A stretch of 64,000 nucleotides of DNA. Origin: Exiguobacterium sp. s122. GTDB taxonomy: Bacteria; Bacillota; Bacilli; Exiguobacteriales; Exiguobacteriaceae. The stretch spans positions 868,001 to 932,000 of the forward strand of contig NZ_JACSMD010000001.1 of the NCBI RefSeq assembly GCF_018618475.1, given 5' to 3'. The position numbers and the translations under genes are program-made. Shown one piece after another: positions 35,297-43,582 of the stretch. Below the pieces are notes generated by a model that saw only the letters and a list, made by a program, of their open reading frames with translations, did not search any database and was not told the origin of the DNA. Positions within the stretch are counted from its first letter, which is position 1, and the number at the start of each line of letters is the position of its first letter.

Positions 35297-37669
35297 ATGT
35301 TATTATCTAAAAAATGGTTGAATCACTATATCGACGTCTCGGATTTGAGCGGACAACAACTGGCCGATTTGATTACAAAGAGCGGAATCGAAGTGGAAGG
35401 TGTGACGAATCGAGCTGAAGGATTGAGTGGACTCGTCGTCGGACACGTCTTGACGTGTGAGAAGCATCCGGAAGCGGATAAATTGAACGTGACGACGGTC
35501 GACATCGGTGGCGAGACGGCTCAAATCGTTTGCGGTGCACCGAACGTATCGGCCGGCCAACACGTGATCGTCGCGAAAGTCGGGGCGACGCTTCCTGGCT
35601 TGAAAATTAAAAAAGCGAAACTACGCGGTGTCGAGTCGCAAGGGATGATTTGTTCCCTTGAGGAACTCGGGTTCGAGAAGAAACAAATCCGCGAAGACGA
35701 ACAAAACGGGATTCATACGTTCCGTGAAGCGGTCGAAGTCGGCGCAGACGTCATTCGTCTACTCGACCTCGATGATGAAGTGCTCGAACTCGGCTTGACG
35801 CCGAACCGTTCTGACTGTCTCAGCCTCTATGGCATCATTCATGAGGTGGCGGCGATTCTAGAGCGTCCGTACACGTTACCCGATACAGATGTCACAGCAA
35901 CGGGTGAAAACAACGTCACGGTCACCCTCGAGACGGACAACTGTCCTTATTACGCGACACGCCGTGTGGACGGTGTCAACATCGAGGACTCGCCACAATG
36001 GTTGAAAAACGTCTTAATCGCAGAAGGCGTCCGTCCCATCAACAACGTCGTCGACGTCACGAACTACGTCATGCTCGAGCTCGGCCAACCGCTTCATGCG
36101 TTCGATGCGTCGAAGCTCGGCCAAACTATCGGTGTCCGTCAAGCACACGACGGAGAGACGATCGAGACGCTTGACGACGTAACGCGTACGCTTGATTCGT
36201 CGATGATGGTCATCACGGACGGGAACGTGCCGGTCGCGATTGCAGGTGTCATGGGTGGTGCGAGCACGGAAGTCGATGCGACGACGACGAGCATCGTGCT
36301 CGAATCCGCTTATTTCGTCCCGACATCGGTGCGTAAGACGAGCCGTACGCTCGGACTTCGCTCCGACTCGAGCGCCCGTTTTGAAAAAGGAGTTGACCCG
36401 GAGCGCGTCATGCGCGCACTCGATCGTGCAGCTCAATTGATTCAGTCCGTCGGCGGCGGAACGATTCGTGACGCGGTGACATCAGGCGCTGTCCAGTCGG
36501 CTGCACGGACGATTGACGTCTCGGTCACGTATATCAATGAGCGACTTGGAATGAAGCTCGACCGTGAGACGATCGTCTCGATTTTGAATCGCCTTGGACT
36601 CGATGTCGAGGGAGACGAACTGTTGACTGTTAACGTCCCGTCCCGTCGTCCTGACCTTGAGCTGCCGGCAGACGTGACAGAGGAAGTGGCTCGTCTGTTC
36701 GGTTACGACAGCCTCCCCTCGACGCTTCCAGCTTCGACGACGAAAGGGTATTTACCGCATGTCAACGTCTTGCGCCGTCGTGTGCGTCGTGTACTGCAAG
36801 GTTCCGGCTTGTCGCAGGCGATTACGTACTCGTTGACGAGTGAAGCGCATGCGTCACGATTCGGGGGCGAGTCCGCGACAAAAGTACAGTTGGCGATGCC
36901 GATGAGCGAAGAACGCACGGTGCTCCGGACGTCACTCGTCCCAGGACTCCTTGAGGCAGTACGACATAACACCGCTCGTCAACAAGCGAACGTTGCCTTG
37001 TATGAGACAGGACGCGTCTACGTCAATGTCGGGGAGACGTTACCGCTTGAGACCGAACGTGTGGCCGGTGTCTTGACAGGTCTTTGGTACGACCATCGTT
37101 CGCAAGGGACACGTCTACCGGTCGACTATTTCATCGCAAAAGGTCTTGTCGACACGTTGGCGCATACGCTTCGGACCGAAGTCACGTATGAAGCCGCATC
37201 GATTCCAGACATGCATCCGGGCCGCACGGCGAACGTCATGGTTGACGGCGAGGTCGTTGGCTATGTCGGGCAAGTGCATCCTGGTGTGTCGAAAGATATG
37301 TACGGCTTGAAGGAAGTGTACGTCTTCGAACTCGATCTCCAAGCGTTCGATACAGAAGCGACATTGATTTATGAAGACGTGCCGCGCTACCCGTCCATCA
37401 CGCGAGACTTGGCACTCGTCTTACCACAAGACGTCCCCGCTGGTCTCGTCGAAACGACGATAAAGCAAGCGGCCGGTCCGCTCTTGATTGACCTCGCCTT
37501 GTTCGATGTCTATACAGGTGAGAACGTCGGGGAAGACGAGAAGTCGCTCGCTTTCTCACTTAAATATCAAGATCCGTCGCGCACGCTTCAAGATGAAGAA
37601 GTGGCAGCGTCGTATGAGGCGATCATCGCCGCCGTCAAAGCGACACACGGCGCCGACGTTCGCGCTTAA
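35297..37669 (+). CDS. pheT: Phenylalanyl-tRNA synthetase beta subunit PheT
   Basis: This is the large structural, editing and tRNA-binding subunit. The protein is 790 residues. An EMAP-II-like tRNA-binding domain lies at about 40-150 (VVGHVLTCEKHPEADKLNV-type, key CEKHPEADKL), then the B3/B4 editing module (NRSDCLSLYG, NNVVDVTNYVMLELGQPLHAFD), B5, the inactive class II core, and the C-terminal FDX-ACB domain (PSITRDLALVLPQDV). GGGGGA precedes the ATG. It is co-transcribed with pheS under T-box control and closed by a strong terminator. Confidence 0.97.
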   Translation: MLLSKKWLNHYIDVSDLSGQQLADLITKSGIEVEGVTNRAEGLSGLVVGHVLTCEKHPEADKLNVTTVDIGGETAQIVCGAPNVSAGQHVIVAKVGATLPGLKIKKAKLRGVESQGMICSLEELGFEKKQIREDEQNGIHTFREAVEVGADVIRLLDLDDEVLELGLTPNRSDCLSLYGIIHEVAAILERPYTLPDTDVTATGENNVTVTLETDNCPYYATRRVDGVNIEDSPQWLKNVLIAEGVRPINNVVDVTNYVMLELGQPLHAFDASKLGQTIGVRQAHDGETIETLDDVTRTLDSSMMVITDGNVPVAIAGVMGGASTEVDATTTSIVLESAYFVPTSVRKTSRTLGLRSDSSARFEKGVDPERVMRALDRAAQLIQSVGGGTIRDAVTSGAVQSAARTIDVSVTYINERLGMKLDRETIVSILNRLGLDVEGDELLTVNVPSRRPDLELPADVTEEVARLFGYDSLPSTLPASTTKGYLPHVNVLRRRVRRVLQGSGLSQAITYSLTSEAHASRFGGESATKVQLAMPMSEERTVLRTSLVPGLLEAVRHNTARQQANVALYETGRVYVNVGETLPLETERVAGVLTGLWYDHRSQGTRLPVDYFIAKGLVDTLAHTLRTEVTYEAASIPDMHPGRTANVMVDGEVVGYVGQVHPGVSKDMYGLKEVYVFELDLQAFDTEATLIYEDVPRYPSITRDLALVLPQDVPAGLVETTIKQAAGPLLIDLALFDVYTGENVGEDEKSLAFSLKYQDPSRTLQDEEVAASYEAIIAAVKATHGADVRA

Positions 37670-37672
37670 CCT

Positions 37673-37713
37673 AAAAACTGCGATTCCTACGTGAAGGAAT
37701 CGCAGTTTTTTTA
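37673..37713. terminator. Terminator after pheT, shared with the opposite gene
   Basis: AAACTGCGATTCCT and AGGAATCGCAGTTT form a 14-bp stem with a six-base loop, then a T-run; A residues precede it, so it can also end the converging transcript. Confidence 0.92.
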
Positions 37714-38730
37714 TTGGACTTCGAGTGCCAAGTCGCCAAATTTCGTCCATCCGACGAGGCAGGTCACTTTATAAAGAAGGAACGTGATGACAGCGGGAAG
37801 CACGACGCCTGTACCGACGAAGATGGCGAACGCCTCGGCACCTTGAGCCGCCAAGATATTGAGCGGGGCGATCATCGAGTTCAAGCCGAGTCCGGCAATC
37901 TCGTATGGGACTTCGAGGGAGAACCAGAGCGTCGCAATCGGGGCACTGATCATGGCCGCGATAAAGGGTGGCATGACGACCCGAGGGTTTTTGACGACGT
38001 TCGGGAACTGGACTTTCGGTGTAACGAAGAACGATGCGACCAAACCGCCTGGATCGGTTTGACGATAAGCCATGAGCGTGAACCCGACGAACTGGGCTGT
38101 ACATCCAATCAAGGCGGCCGCACTCGCGACAGGGTCGAGTTGAAGCGCGATGGCGAGCGCAGCAGATGATGCCGGCGACATGAGCATGACACTAAAGACG
38201 AGCGCGATGACGAGTGATGTGGCAATCGGCGACGTGTTGACCGACGCGGTGATGCTTGCGCTGATGGTATTGATGAGCGGCGTCGTGACGGCCGCTGCAC
38301 CGACCCCGACGATCCCGCCACCAAGAACGGCGGAAACCGGGACGACCATCATGTCAAACTTTGTCTTTCCAAGAACGCGTTTCCCGATCCAAACAGCCGC
38401 AGCCGCTGCAATCAAAGCGCTGATCGGTTGACCCGGGACGAGGACGAGTCCACTCTCGGTCGGTTGGAGGGCAGCCCCGCCGACGGTTGCCGCAATCATC
38501 GAACTGAATAAAATGAGCGTGTTGCCACCGAGTTGATAGGCGACACCGGCGCCGAGCGCCGGGGCGAGAAGTGACTTGGCGACTTGCCCGATCGTGACGA
38601 GCATGTCGAGCCCCGCCATTTTCCCGATCGTCTCAATCAAGAGTCCGACCCCGAGCGTGACGAGGACGGCGCTTGCCATCCCGGCTGAAATTTTAATCAT
38701 TCGATCCATTGCGTACTGTTTCACTTCCAT
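37711..38730 (-). CDS. PTS EIIC-like integral membrane protein
   Basis: This is a polytopic membrane protein of 339 residues with about nine or ten hydrophobic segments, resembling the PTS_EIIC_2 family. Family-like features are KISAGMASAVLVTLGVGLLI at the start, ALGAGVAYQLGGNTLILFSS, and VTTPLINTISASI with GLNSMIAPLNIL later. No phosphorylation domain is attached and no other PTS gene is nearby, so sugar transport by phosphorylation is doubtful. The start is uncertain: ATGs at 38733 and 38730 stand close to GAGGAG. Expression is probably set by the leader-peptide attenuator upstream. Transport of an amino acid or related metabolite is an inference from that leader. Confidence 0.75.
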   Translation of the reverse strand: MEVKQYAMDRMIKISAGMASAVLVTLGVGLLIETIGKMAGLDMLVTIGQVAKSLLAPALGAGVAYQLGGNTLILFSSMIAATVGGAALQPTESGLVLVPGQPISALIAAAAAVWIGKRVLGKTKFDMMVVPVSAVLGGGIVGVGAAAVTTPLINTISASITASVNTSPIATSLVIALVFSVMLMSPASSAALAIALQLDPVASAAALIGCTAQFVGFTLMAYRQTDPGGLVASFFVTPKVQFPNVVKNPRVVMPPFIAAMISAPIATLWFSLEVPYEIAGLGLNSMIAPLNILAAQGAEAFAIFVGTGVVLPAVITFLLYKVTCLVGWTKFGDLALEVQ

Positions 38731-38754
38731 CATCTCCTCTGTCTGTTTTCCAAT

Positions 38755-38780
38755 AAAAAAACCTATCCGAATGGGATAGG
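38755..38780 (-). terminator. Attenuator terminator before the EIIC-like gene
   Basis: On the minus strand CCTATCC and GGATAGG (38780-38762) pair around five bases, followed by seven T. It lies in the leader 25 bases before the gene. AGGCGC (38805-38800) can pair with GCGCCT (38783-38778), which takes three bases of the terminator stem, so the two helices exclude each other. Confidence 0.8.
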
Positions 38781-38861
38781 CGCAAATGGTTCACGGTGAG
38801 CGCCTCGTCCGAATCCATCGAAACAAGGGCCCAAAAATTCGTCTCGGTTACGAGTCGATTT

Positions 38862-38915
38862 TCAGTCCCTTCGTCGAATAATAATCAGCAGGCCGTGTTG
38901 TGTCTGTGTATGCAT
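38862..38915 (-). CDS. Leader peptide (17 aa) of an attenuator
   Basis: The short reading frame encodes MHTQTQHGLLIIIRRRD and has a strong Shine-Dalgarno (GGAGGAG, nine bases before ATG). Five branched-chain codons (CTG CTG ATT ATT ATT) and three arginine codons (CGA CGA AGG) stand just before the stop. The Arg codons AAGGG can pair with CCCTT (38829-38825), and a stable hairpin (CTCG/CGAG, 38854-38843) and a terminator follow. This is the layout of ribosome-mediated attenuation, sensing Ile/Leu or Arg supply. It is too short for ordinary gene finding. Confidence 0.65.
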   Translation of the reverse strand: MHTQTQHGLLIIIRRRD

Positions 38916-38937
38916 GGCGTTTCGCTCCTCCGTTTTG

Positions 38938-38980
38938 CTAAGATTTGTCTTAGAGTAACATGACATTTTTCAATAATCAA
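38938..38980 (-). promoter_or_regulatory. Promoter of the attenuated leader, with inverted repeat
   Basis: On the minus strand TTGATT (38980-38975), 17 bases, TACTCT (38957-38952). The inverted repeat CTAAGA-N4-TCTTAG (38953-38938) overlaps the -10 and the expected start and may be an operator. Confidence 0.65.
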
Positions 38981-39023
38981 TATTTTCTGAAAATTTATCT
39001 GAAAAAAATTGGAACGATAAATA

Positions 39024-39059
39024 AAAAGAGGTAGCAGCTCCCAATTTGAGAGCGCTACC
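39024..39059 (-). terminator. Terminator of the alpha/beta hydrolase gene
   Basis: On the minus strand GGTAGC and GCTACC are the outer stem, with CTC/GAG-type pairing inside, followed by TCTTTTTATTT. Confidence 0.75.
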
Positions 39060-39076
39060 ATTCGCCATACATGGCG

Positions 39077-39889
39077 TTATGAGGTGCTGGCCGTAAGCAA
39101 GCCAACTTGTTCATCAATAAAATTCATCGAGACGGTGTTAAAGATATCCGGCTGATCGACGTTGACGACGTGACCAGAATCCTCGACGACATGAACGTTC
39201 GCCGTCGGTTGGTGTTTCGCCGTACGTTCGACAGCTTCGAGGAACATGTAATCCTCATCCCCCATCACATAAAGAATAGGGACGGCCGTTTGAATCGATG
39301 AGAAATGTCGGAGCAACGGATTCATGTTTTCAGTCATCTTGAACCATCGAATGAATTCACGTTGACACAGGTTAGCCGCGTCACGGACGAACATCATACG
39401 TGATTTCTTATGACGTTTTTTCGGCAATAAAATCCAGGCGAACAGTTGATAGAGCCACATATAAGGGACGAAGTTTTGCACGAGGCTACCGAGACGAATC
39501 AATAACGTCGAACGAACGTTAAATTTGACGATCGCGCCCCCGAGCACGACCGAGGCAATACGTTCCGGATGGTGTTCGAACATCGCTTGAATGACGATCG
39601 TCCCGAGCGATAGTCCGACCATATGACCTTTTTCGATGTTCAAGTGATCCATCACTTCGACCACGTCTTCAACCACGACGTCGAGCGTGTATGCGTTGAG
39701 CGGTTGCGTTAACGACTGCTCGGCATCATAAGACCCGCCGTGTCCACGTAAATCGAGCAACAGGACATTATATTTCTTTTTAAACGGTCGGATTTGACGA
39801 TACCAGTGAGACAGGCTCCCCCCGGCGCCATGAATGAAGATGACCCAAGGATGGTCGTCGCTTAATGTATACGTTTTATAATGCAACAT
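39077..39889 (-). CDS. Alpha/beta-fold hydrolase
   Basis: This is a 270-residue esterase/lipase-like protein. The start MLHYKTYTLSDDHPW follows GGAGGA by nine bases; an earlier in-frame start lacks a Shine-Dalgarno. The oxyanion-hole motif HGAGGSLSHW, the nucleophile elbow GLSLGT (Ser), a late Asp in MGDEDYMFLE and the His in EDSGHVVNVDQP complete the triad. DLRGHGGS is a further family motif. The 130-200 cap region is basic and hydrophobic (WLYQLFAWILLPKKRHKK). It has no signal peptide. The substrate is unknown; it lies between the EIIC-like gene and rnhC with no clear pathway link. Confidence 0.85.
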   Translation of the reverse strand: MLHYKTYTLSDDHPWVIFIHGAGGSLSHWYRQIRPFKKKYNVLLLDLRGHGGSYDAEQSLTQPLNAYTLDVVVEDVVEVMDHLNIEKGHMVGLSLGTIVIQAMFEHHPERIASVVLGGAIVKFNVRSTLLIRLGSLVQNFVPYMWLYQLFAWILLPKKRHKKSRMMFVRDAANLCQREFIRWFKMTENMNPLLRHFSSIQTAVPILYVMGDEDYMFLEAVERTAKHQPTANVHVVEDSGHVVNVDQPDIFNTVSMNFIDEQVGLLTASTS

Positions 39890-39961
39890 GAACGCTATCC
39901 TCCAAAAATTTTTAAGTTCATTAAACCATAAAAACAATATACCATATGTCGCTTGGAAGCA

Positions 39962-40870
39962 CTATCGTTTCAACTCACTCAAGCGTATGGCTTTCTTCGT
40001 ATTGGCGAAGTGGACTTTGGCGATGCCGTTCAATCGATCGACGCCATCGCGACGGATTAACGTGGCGGCCGCTTGATCGACTTTGGCGCCCGCACCTTTT
40101 GGCAAGGTGAGGCCGACAGTTTGACTCAATTTGTCCATTTCCTTCAAAAAGAACGCACGTGCCAAAATCGAGGCGGCTGCCACGGCGACGTGCAGCCCTT
40201 CCGCTTTCGTCGAGAAATAGACGTCGTCCTTGACGATGTGACGCTCTTGACTCAGGTGCTTATAATAGACGGCCTTTTCTGCGAACTGATCAATCAAAAT
40301 CGCATCCGGTTTCTCCTCGAGTTTGTCGAGAAGGGCCGATAAGGCGGCGTTATGGGCGATGGCGGTCATCTTTCCTTGCGTCATCGTCTTTTGCATCTTA
40401 TTGTACATCGGGTTATGAAGCGTCGCTTTCTGATACGAGATCGTCACGTGCAAATCACGGGCGATGCGTTTAATCTCAGGGTCAGACAATAACTTCGAAT
40501 CTTTGACGCCTAATTCTTTGACGAGTTCGATTTTTTCTTTTGGGACGTAGGCGGCGACGATGACGAGCGGACCGAAGTAATCGCCTTTACCGACTTCATC
40601 ACTGCCGACGACCGACCAATCCGAAAATCCTTCCGGTAGCATCGAAGTGGCGGCCACTTTTTTTGCTACTGGCGTTCCCCATTTCGCCGCCTCCGTCTCA
40701 GCCGCTTGACCTTGGAACATGACTTTACCCGAATTGTAAACGGTAATCACACACGAAGGTGTTTTCGCGCTAAATTTCGCATAAGGTGGCGGTTTGACCG
40801 CGTGAGGTGCGTAGCGCTCGATCAAGGCGTTCTGCGCCTCGGTTGATAATTGAATGACTTGATTGCCCAA
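39962..40870 (-). CDS. rnhC: Ribonuclease HIII RnhC
   Basis: This cleaves RNA in RNA-DNA hybrids. From TTG 40870, ten bases after AAAGGA, it has 302 residues (313 in B. subtilis). The N-terminal TBP-like substrate-binding domain contains FSAKTPSCVITVYNSGKVMFQG (key part TVYNSGKVMFQG). The catalytic domain has VVGSDEVGKGDYFGPLV with the Asp-Glu pair, LGVKDSKLLSD, and AAASILARAFFL. The start is uncertain because no ATG is well placed; a longer frame to 40993 exists without a Shine-Dalgarno. It is divergent from the flotillin operon. Confidence 0.93.
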   Translation of the reverse strand: MGNQVIQLSTEAQNALIERYAPHAVKPPPYAKFSAKTPSCVITVYNSGKVMFQGQAAETEAAKWGTPVAKKVAATSMLPEGFSDWSVVGSDEVGKGDYFGPLVIVAAYVPKEKIELVKELGVKDSKLLSDPEIKRIARDLHVTISYQKATLHNPMYNKMQKTMTQGKMTAIAHNAALSALLDKLEEKPDAILIDQFAEKAVYYKHLSQERHIVKDDVYFSTKAEGLHVAVAAASILARAFFLKEMDKLSQTVGLTLPKGAGAKVDQAAATLIRRDGVDRLNGIAKVHFANTKKAIRLSELKR

Positions 40871-40925
40871 CAGGAGCACTTCCTTTCTATCTCGCAAATT
40901 AATTTTACATTTTTTTTGTATATTT

Positions 40926-40952
40926 TGAAACCAGCACACTGGCTTTTCCGTA
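40926..40952 (+). promoter_or_regulatory. Sigma-W-type promoter of the flotillin operon
   Basis: TGAAAC (40926-40931), 17 bases, CGTA (40949-40952): an exact match to the sigma-W consensus. In B. subtilis yuaF-floT belongs to the sigma-W (cell-envelope stress) regulon, so the same control is very likely here. Confidence 0.85.
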
Positions 40953-40995
40953 TGAAACAGTGAGACGAGTAGAAGTGAAATGAGGTGAGGCAAAA

Positions 40996-41397
40996 ATGTG
41001 GTGGCGCGAGGACACGGAGCAAGGCGAGGCGGAATTCCTCTATAAACAAATTCTCGAGCTCGAATCGAGAATCGCTAAGCTAGTTGCCCATCAAGTACGG
41101 GTACGTCGCCTACTCATGCAAGAGTCGTCAGAAGCGACGACAGAGCAAATCATCACGCTGCAAGCAGAAGTCGATCATTATTTGACGTTGTTGCGGCAAG
41201 AGAGAGTAGAAGCTGTCGATCGTTATGATCGATTGACATTCGAGAAGACGTTAGGGCGCGTCCGGCAATCCATGGAGCAACCGACCCGTCCGCTCACAGA
41301 ATGGGATACGATTGAACGGGCGCTCGCGCTTGAAGTCGAGCATCTGCGTCGCGTGCTCGCCTACGAACATGAACGCCGAAGCGAGGAGGGGTGGTAA
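40996..41397 (+). CDS. Coiled-coil protein of the flotillin operon (133 aa, unrecognised)
   Basis: I do not recognise this protein. It is 133 residues, begins MWWREDTEQGEAEFLYKQIL and is almost wholly helical, with heptad-like stretches (LESRIAKLVAHQVRVRRLL, TLQAEVDHYLTLLRQERVEA). It has no signal peptide or long hydrophobic segment. GAGGTGAGG precedes the ATG. It lies 43 bases after the sigma-W-type promoter and its stop overlaps the yuaF start (TAATG), so it is the first gene of the operon. It may bind the flotillin or YuaF at the membrane; that is inference. B. subtilis has no such gene before yuaF. Confidence 0.75.
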   Translation: MWWREDTEQGEAEFLYKQILELESRIAKLVAHQVRVRRLLMQESSEATTEQIITLQAEVDHYLTLLRQERVEAVDRYDRLTFEKTLGRVRQSMEQPTRPLTEWDTIERALALEVEHLRRVLAYEHERRSEEGW

Positions 41398-41921
41398 TGG
41401 AGTCACTCGATCAATTATATTGGTGGGTCCTCATCATTGCGGGACTCGGAACGTTCGTGTATATGCTATTTTCAGACGCGTTCGACATGTTTGAAGGCTG
41501 GTTCAACCCAGCCGTCATCCTTTCGTTCTTGGCACTCGGGGCGGGAATTGGTCTCATTTTAAATGCGCTTGCGCACGTCTCGCCGATGATTGGGCTCGCC
41601 GTCGCCCTTGTCGGTTCGTTCGCCTTGACGACGCTTCTTTACTTATTCGTCTTATTGCCGCTCTCGAATGCGGAGGAATCTATCGGGATGACCGATGAGT
41701 CACTCATCGGCCTCGTCGGCCGGTTGACCGTCCCTGTGCCCGAAGGTGGATATGGAGAAGTGCTCGTCGAATCGGTGACCGGCTCCGTATTAAAGACGGC
41801 GCAAAGCATTGACGGGAAAGCCATCTCGGCAGACCGTCGCGTTGTCATCATTGAAGTAGAACGAAACATTGCGGTCGTCATGGAATACGACGAACCGACA
41901 ATCCGGAAGGAGAATGGATAG
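41397..41921 (+). CDS. yuaF: NfeD-like membrane protein YuaF
   Basis: This membrane protein of 174 residues (the same length as B. subtilis YuaF) has three transmembrane helices (about 8-25, 38-55, 63-85) and a C-terminal soluble OB-fold domain (IGLVGRLTVPVPEGGYGEVLVE and later RRVVIIEVERNIAVVMEY; key GLVGRLTVPVPEGG). The ATG follows GGAGGGG by six bases and overlaps the previous stop. NfeD proteins pair with flotillins, and floT follows directly. YuaF is thought to act with FloT in functional membrane microdomains. Confidence 0.92.
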   Translation: MESLDQLYWWVLIIAGLGTFVYMLFSDAFDMFEGWFNPAVILSFLALGAGIGLILNALAHVSPMIGLAVALVGSFALTTLLYLFVLLPLSNAEESIGMTDESLIGLVGRLTVPVPEGGYGEVLVESVTGSVLKTAQSIDGKAISADRRVVIIEVERNIAVVMEYDEPTIRKENG

Positions 41922-43439
41922 ATGGATACAGTCATCCTTGCAAGTATTATCGTTGGGGTTATTATTCTTTCCCTGATTTTTGTATTCGTATTAAAGTACC
42001 GTACGGTCGGACCGGATGAGGCGCTAATCGTCACCGGAAGTTACTTAGGAAAGAAAAATGTCCATAGCGACGCCTCGGGCAACCGGGTCAAAATCATCCG
42101 TGGTGGCGGTACGTTCGTGTTACCTGTCTTCCAACAGGCAGAACCGCTCAGCCTTCTCTCGAGCAAGCTTGAAGTCACAACACCGGAAGTTTATACGGAA
42201 CAAGGTGTCCCGGTCATGGCGGACGGAACGGCCATCATTAAAATCGGTGGCTCAATCAGTGAAATCGCCACGGCGGCCGAGCAATTCCTCGGCAAACCAA
42301 AAATCGAGCGTGAGAACGAGGCGAAAGAAGTACTCGAAGGTCACCTCCGCTCCATCCTTGGTTCGATGACGGTCGAAGAGATTTATAAGAACCGGGACAA
42401 GTTCTCACAAGAAGTCCAACGTGTCGCTTCACAAGACTTAGCGAAGATGGGTCTCGTCATCGTCTCGTTCACGATTAAAGACGTTCGTGACAAGAACGGC
42501 TATCTCGAGTCACTCGGAAAACCGCGAATCGCCCAAGTTAAACGGGATGCAGACATCGCGACAGCCGAGGCAGATAAAGAGACACGCATCAAGCAAGCCG
42601 AAGCGATGAAAGACGCGAAGAAAGCCGAGCTCGAGCGGGCCTCAGAAATCGCAGAAGCCGAGAAAGAGAACCAGCTCCGCATCGCGGCGTACCGTCGTGA
42701 GCAAGACGTCGCCAAAGCCCGTGCCGACCAAGCGTATGAGCTTGAAGAAGCGCGAGCGAAACAAGAAGTCACCGAGCAACAAATGCAAGTTCAAATCATC
42801 GAGCGTCAGAAGCAAATCGAACTCGAAGAAAAAGAAATTATGCGTCGTGAGAAACAATATGACTCGGAAGTGAAGAAGAAAGCCGACGCCGATCGCTATG
42901 CGATCGAGCAGTCAGCGGAAGCGGATAAAGCCCGTCAAATTGCCTCAGCCGATGCCGAGAAGTACCGCATCGAGGCCGAAGCGAAAGCCGACGCAGAACG
43001 CGTTCGACTCGCCGGTGTCGCCGAAGCCGACTCGGAGCGGGCGAAAGGGGAAGCGGAAGCCGAAATCATCCGCTTGACAGGTCTCGCCGAAGCGGAAGCG
43101 AAACAAAAAATCGCCGAAGCATTCGAACAATATGGCCAAGCAGCCATTCTCGATATGGTCGTCAAGATGCTCCCGGATTACGCGAAGCAGATTGCAGCGC
43201 CGCTTGGGAACATCGATCAAATCACCGTTGTTGATACTGGAAGTGGAAAAGACGGAGGCGCCGGCAAAGTGACCGGTTATGCGACCGACTTGATGGCGTC
43301 GCTCCAACAGACGCTTAAAGCCTCTTCAGGAATCGACATGAAAGATCTGCTCGACAACTTCGTCGGAAAGGGCAACGTGCCGACCGGAGAGGTGCCGGAG
43401 CGCAAACTCACTGAGACCATTGCCGCGACAGAAGAATAA
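41922..43439 (+). CDS. floT: Flotillin FloT (YuaG)
   Basis: This SPFH-domain scaffold protein organises liquid-ordered membrane domains. It has 505 residues (509 in B. subtilis). A single membrane segment lies at residues 4-25 (ILASIIVGVIILSLIFVFVL-like). The SPFH domain covers about 30-210. A long coiled coil rich in Ala, Glu and Lys (about 210-420, with repeats such as EADKARQIASADAEKYRIEA) forms the flotillin region, and a conserved C-terminus (EAFEQYGQAAILDMVVKMLP) follows. The ATG directly follows the yuaF stop, with AAGGAG nine bases before. It is under the sigma-W-type promoter. Confidence 0.96.
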   Translation: MDTVILASIIVGVIILSLIFVFVLKYRTVGPDEALIVTGSYLGKKNVHSDASGNRVKIIRGGGTFVLPVFQQAEPLSLLSSKLEVTTPEVYTEQGVPVMADGTAIIKIGGSISEIATAAEQFLGKPKIERENEAKEVLEGHLRSILGSMTVEEIYKNRDKFSQEVQRVASQDLAKMGLVIVSFTIKDVRDKNGYLESLGKPRIAQVKRDADIATAEADKETRIKQAEAMKDAKKAELERASEIAEAEKENQLRIAAYRREQDVAKARADQAYELEEARAKQEVTEQQMQVQIIERQKQIELEEKEIMRREKQYDSEVKKKADADRYAIEQSAEADKARQIASADAEKYRIEAEAKADAERVRLAGVAEADSERAKGEAEAEIIRLTGLAEAEAKQKIAEAFEQYGQAAILDMVVKMLPDYAKQIAAPLGNIDQITVVDTGSGKDGGAGKVTGYATDLMASLQQTLKASSGIDMKDLLDNFVGKGNVPTGEVPERKLTETIAATEE

Positions 43440-43442
43440 GAC

Positions 43443-43478
43443 AAAAGGTTGCAGACGAAATCGTCTGCAACCTTTTTT
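43443..43478 (+). terminator. Terminator of the flotillin operon
   Basis: AAAGGTTGCAGACGA and TCGTCTGCAACCTTT form a 15-bp perfect stem with a two-base centre, then a T-run. Confidence 0.93.
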
Positions 43479-43519
43479 CATGGTTTGTAAGATTTCCCTA
43501 ACTTTCAAACGGATTGACT

Positions 43520-43564
43520 TCAAGCCGAGTCGAATTGTGTCGATAAGGGAGATGTCAGACCAAT
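43520..43564 (+). promoter_or_regulatory. Possible sigma-D-type promoter and ATTGGTCTGAC motif
   Basis: TCAA (43520-43523), 15 bases, GTCGATAA (43539-43546) resembles the motility sigma factor consensus TAAA-N15-GCCGATAT with three mismatches. Directly downstream, GTCAGACCAAT (43554-43564) is the reverse complement of ATTGGTCTGAC found at the GntR and speD promoters. Confidence 0.45.
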
Positions 43565-43582
43565 AGAGAGAGGAAGAGTCAT

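Noticed and set aside
42500-43310. Repeats in the flotillin gene and antisense frames there
   Set aside because: The repetitive bases come from the Ala/Glu/Lys coiled coil of FloT, not from a DNA repeat element.
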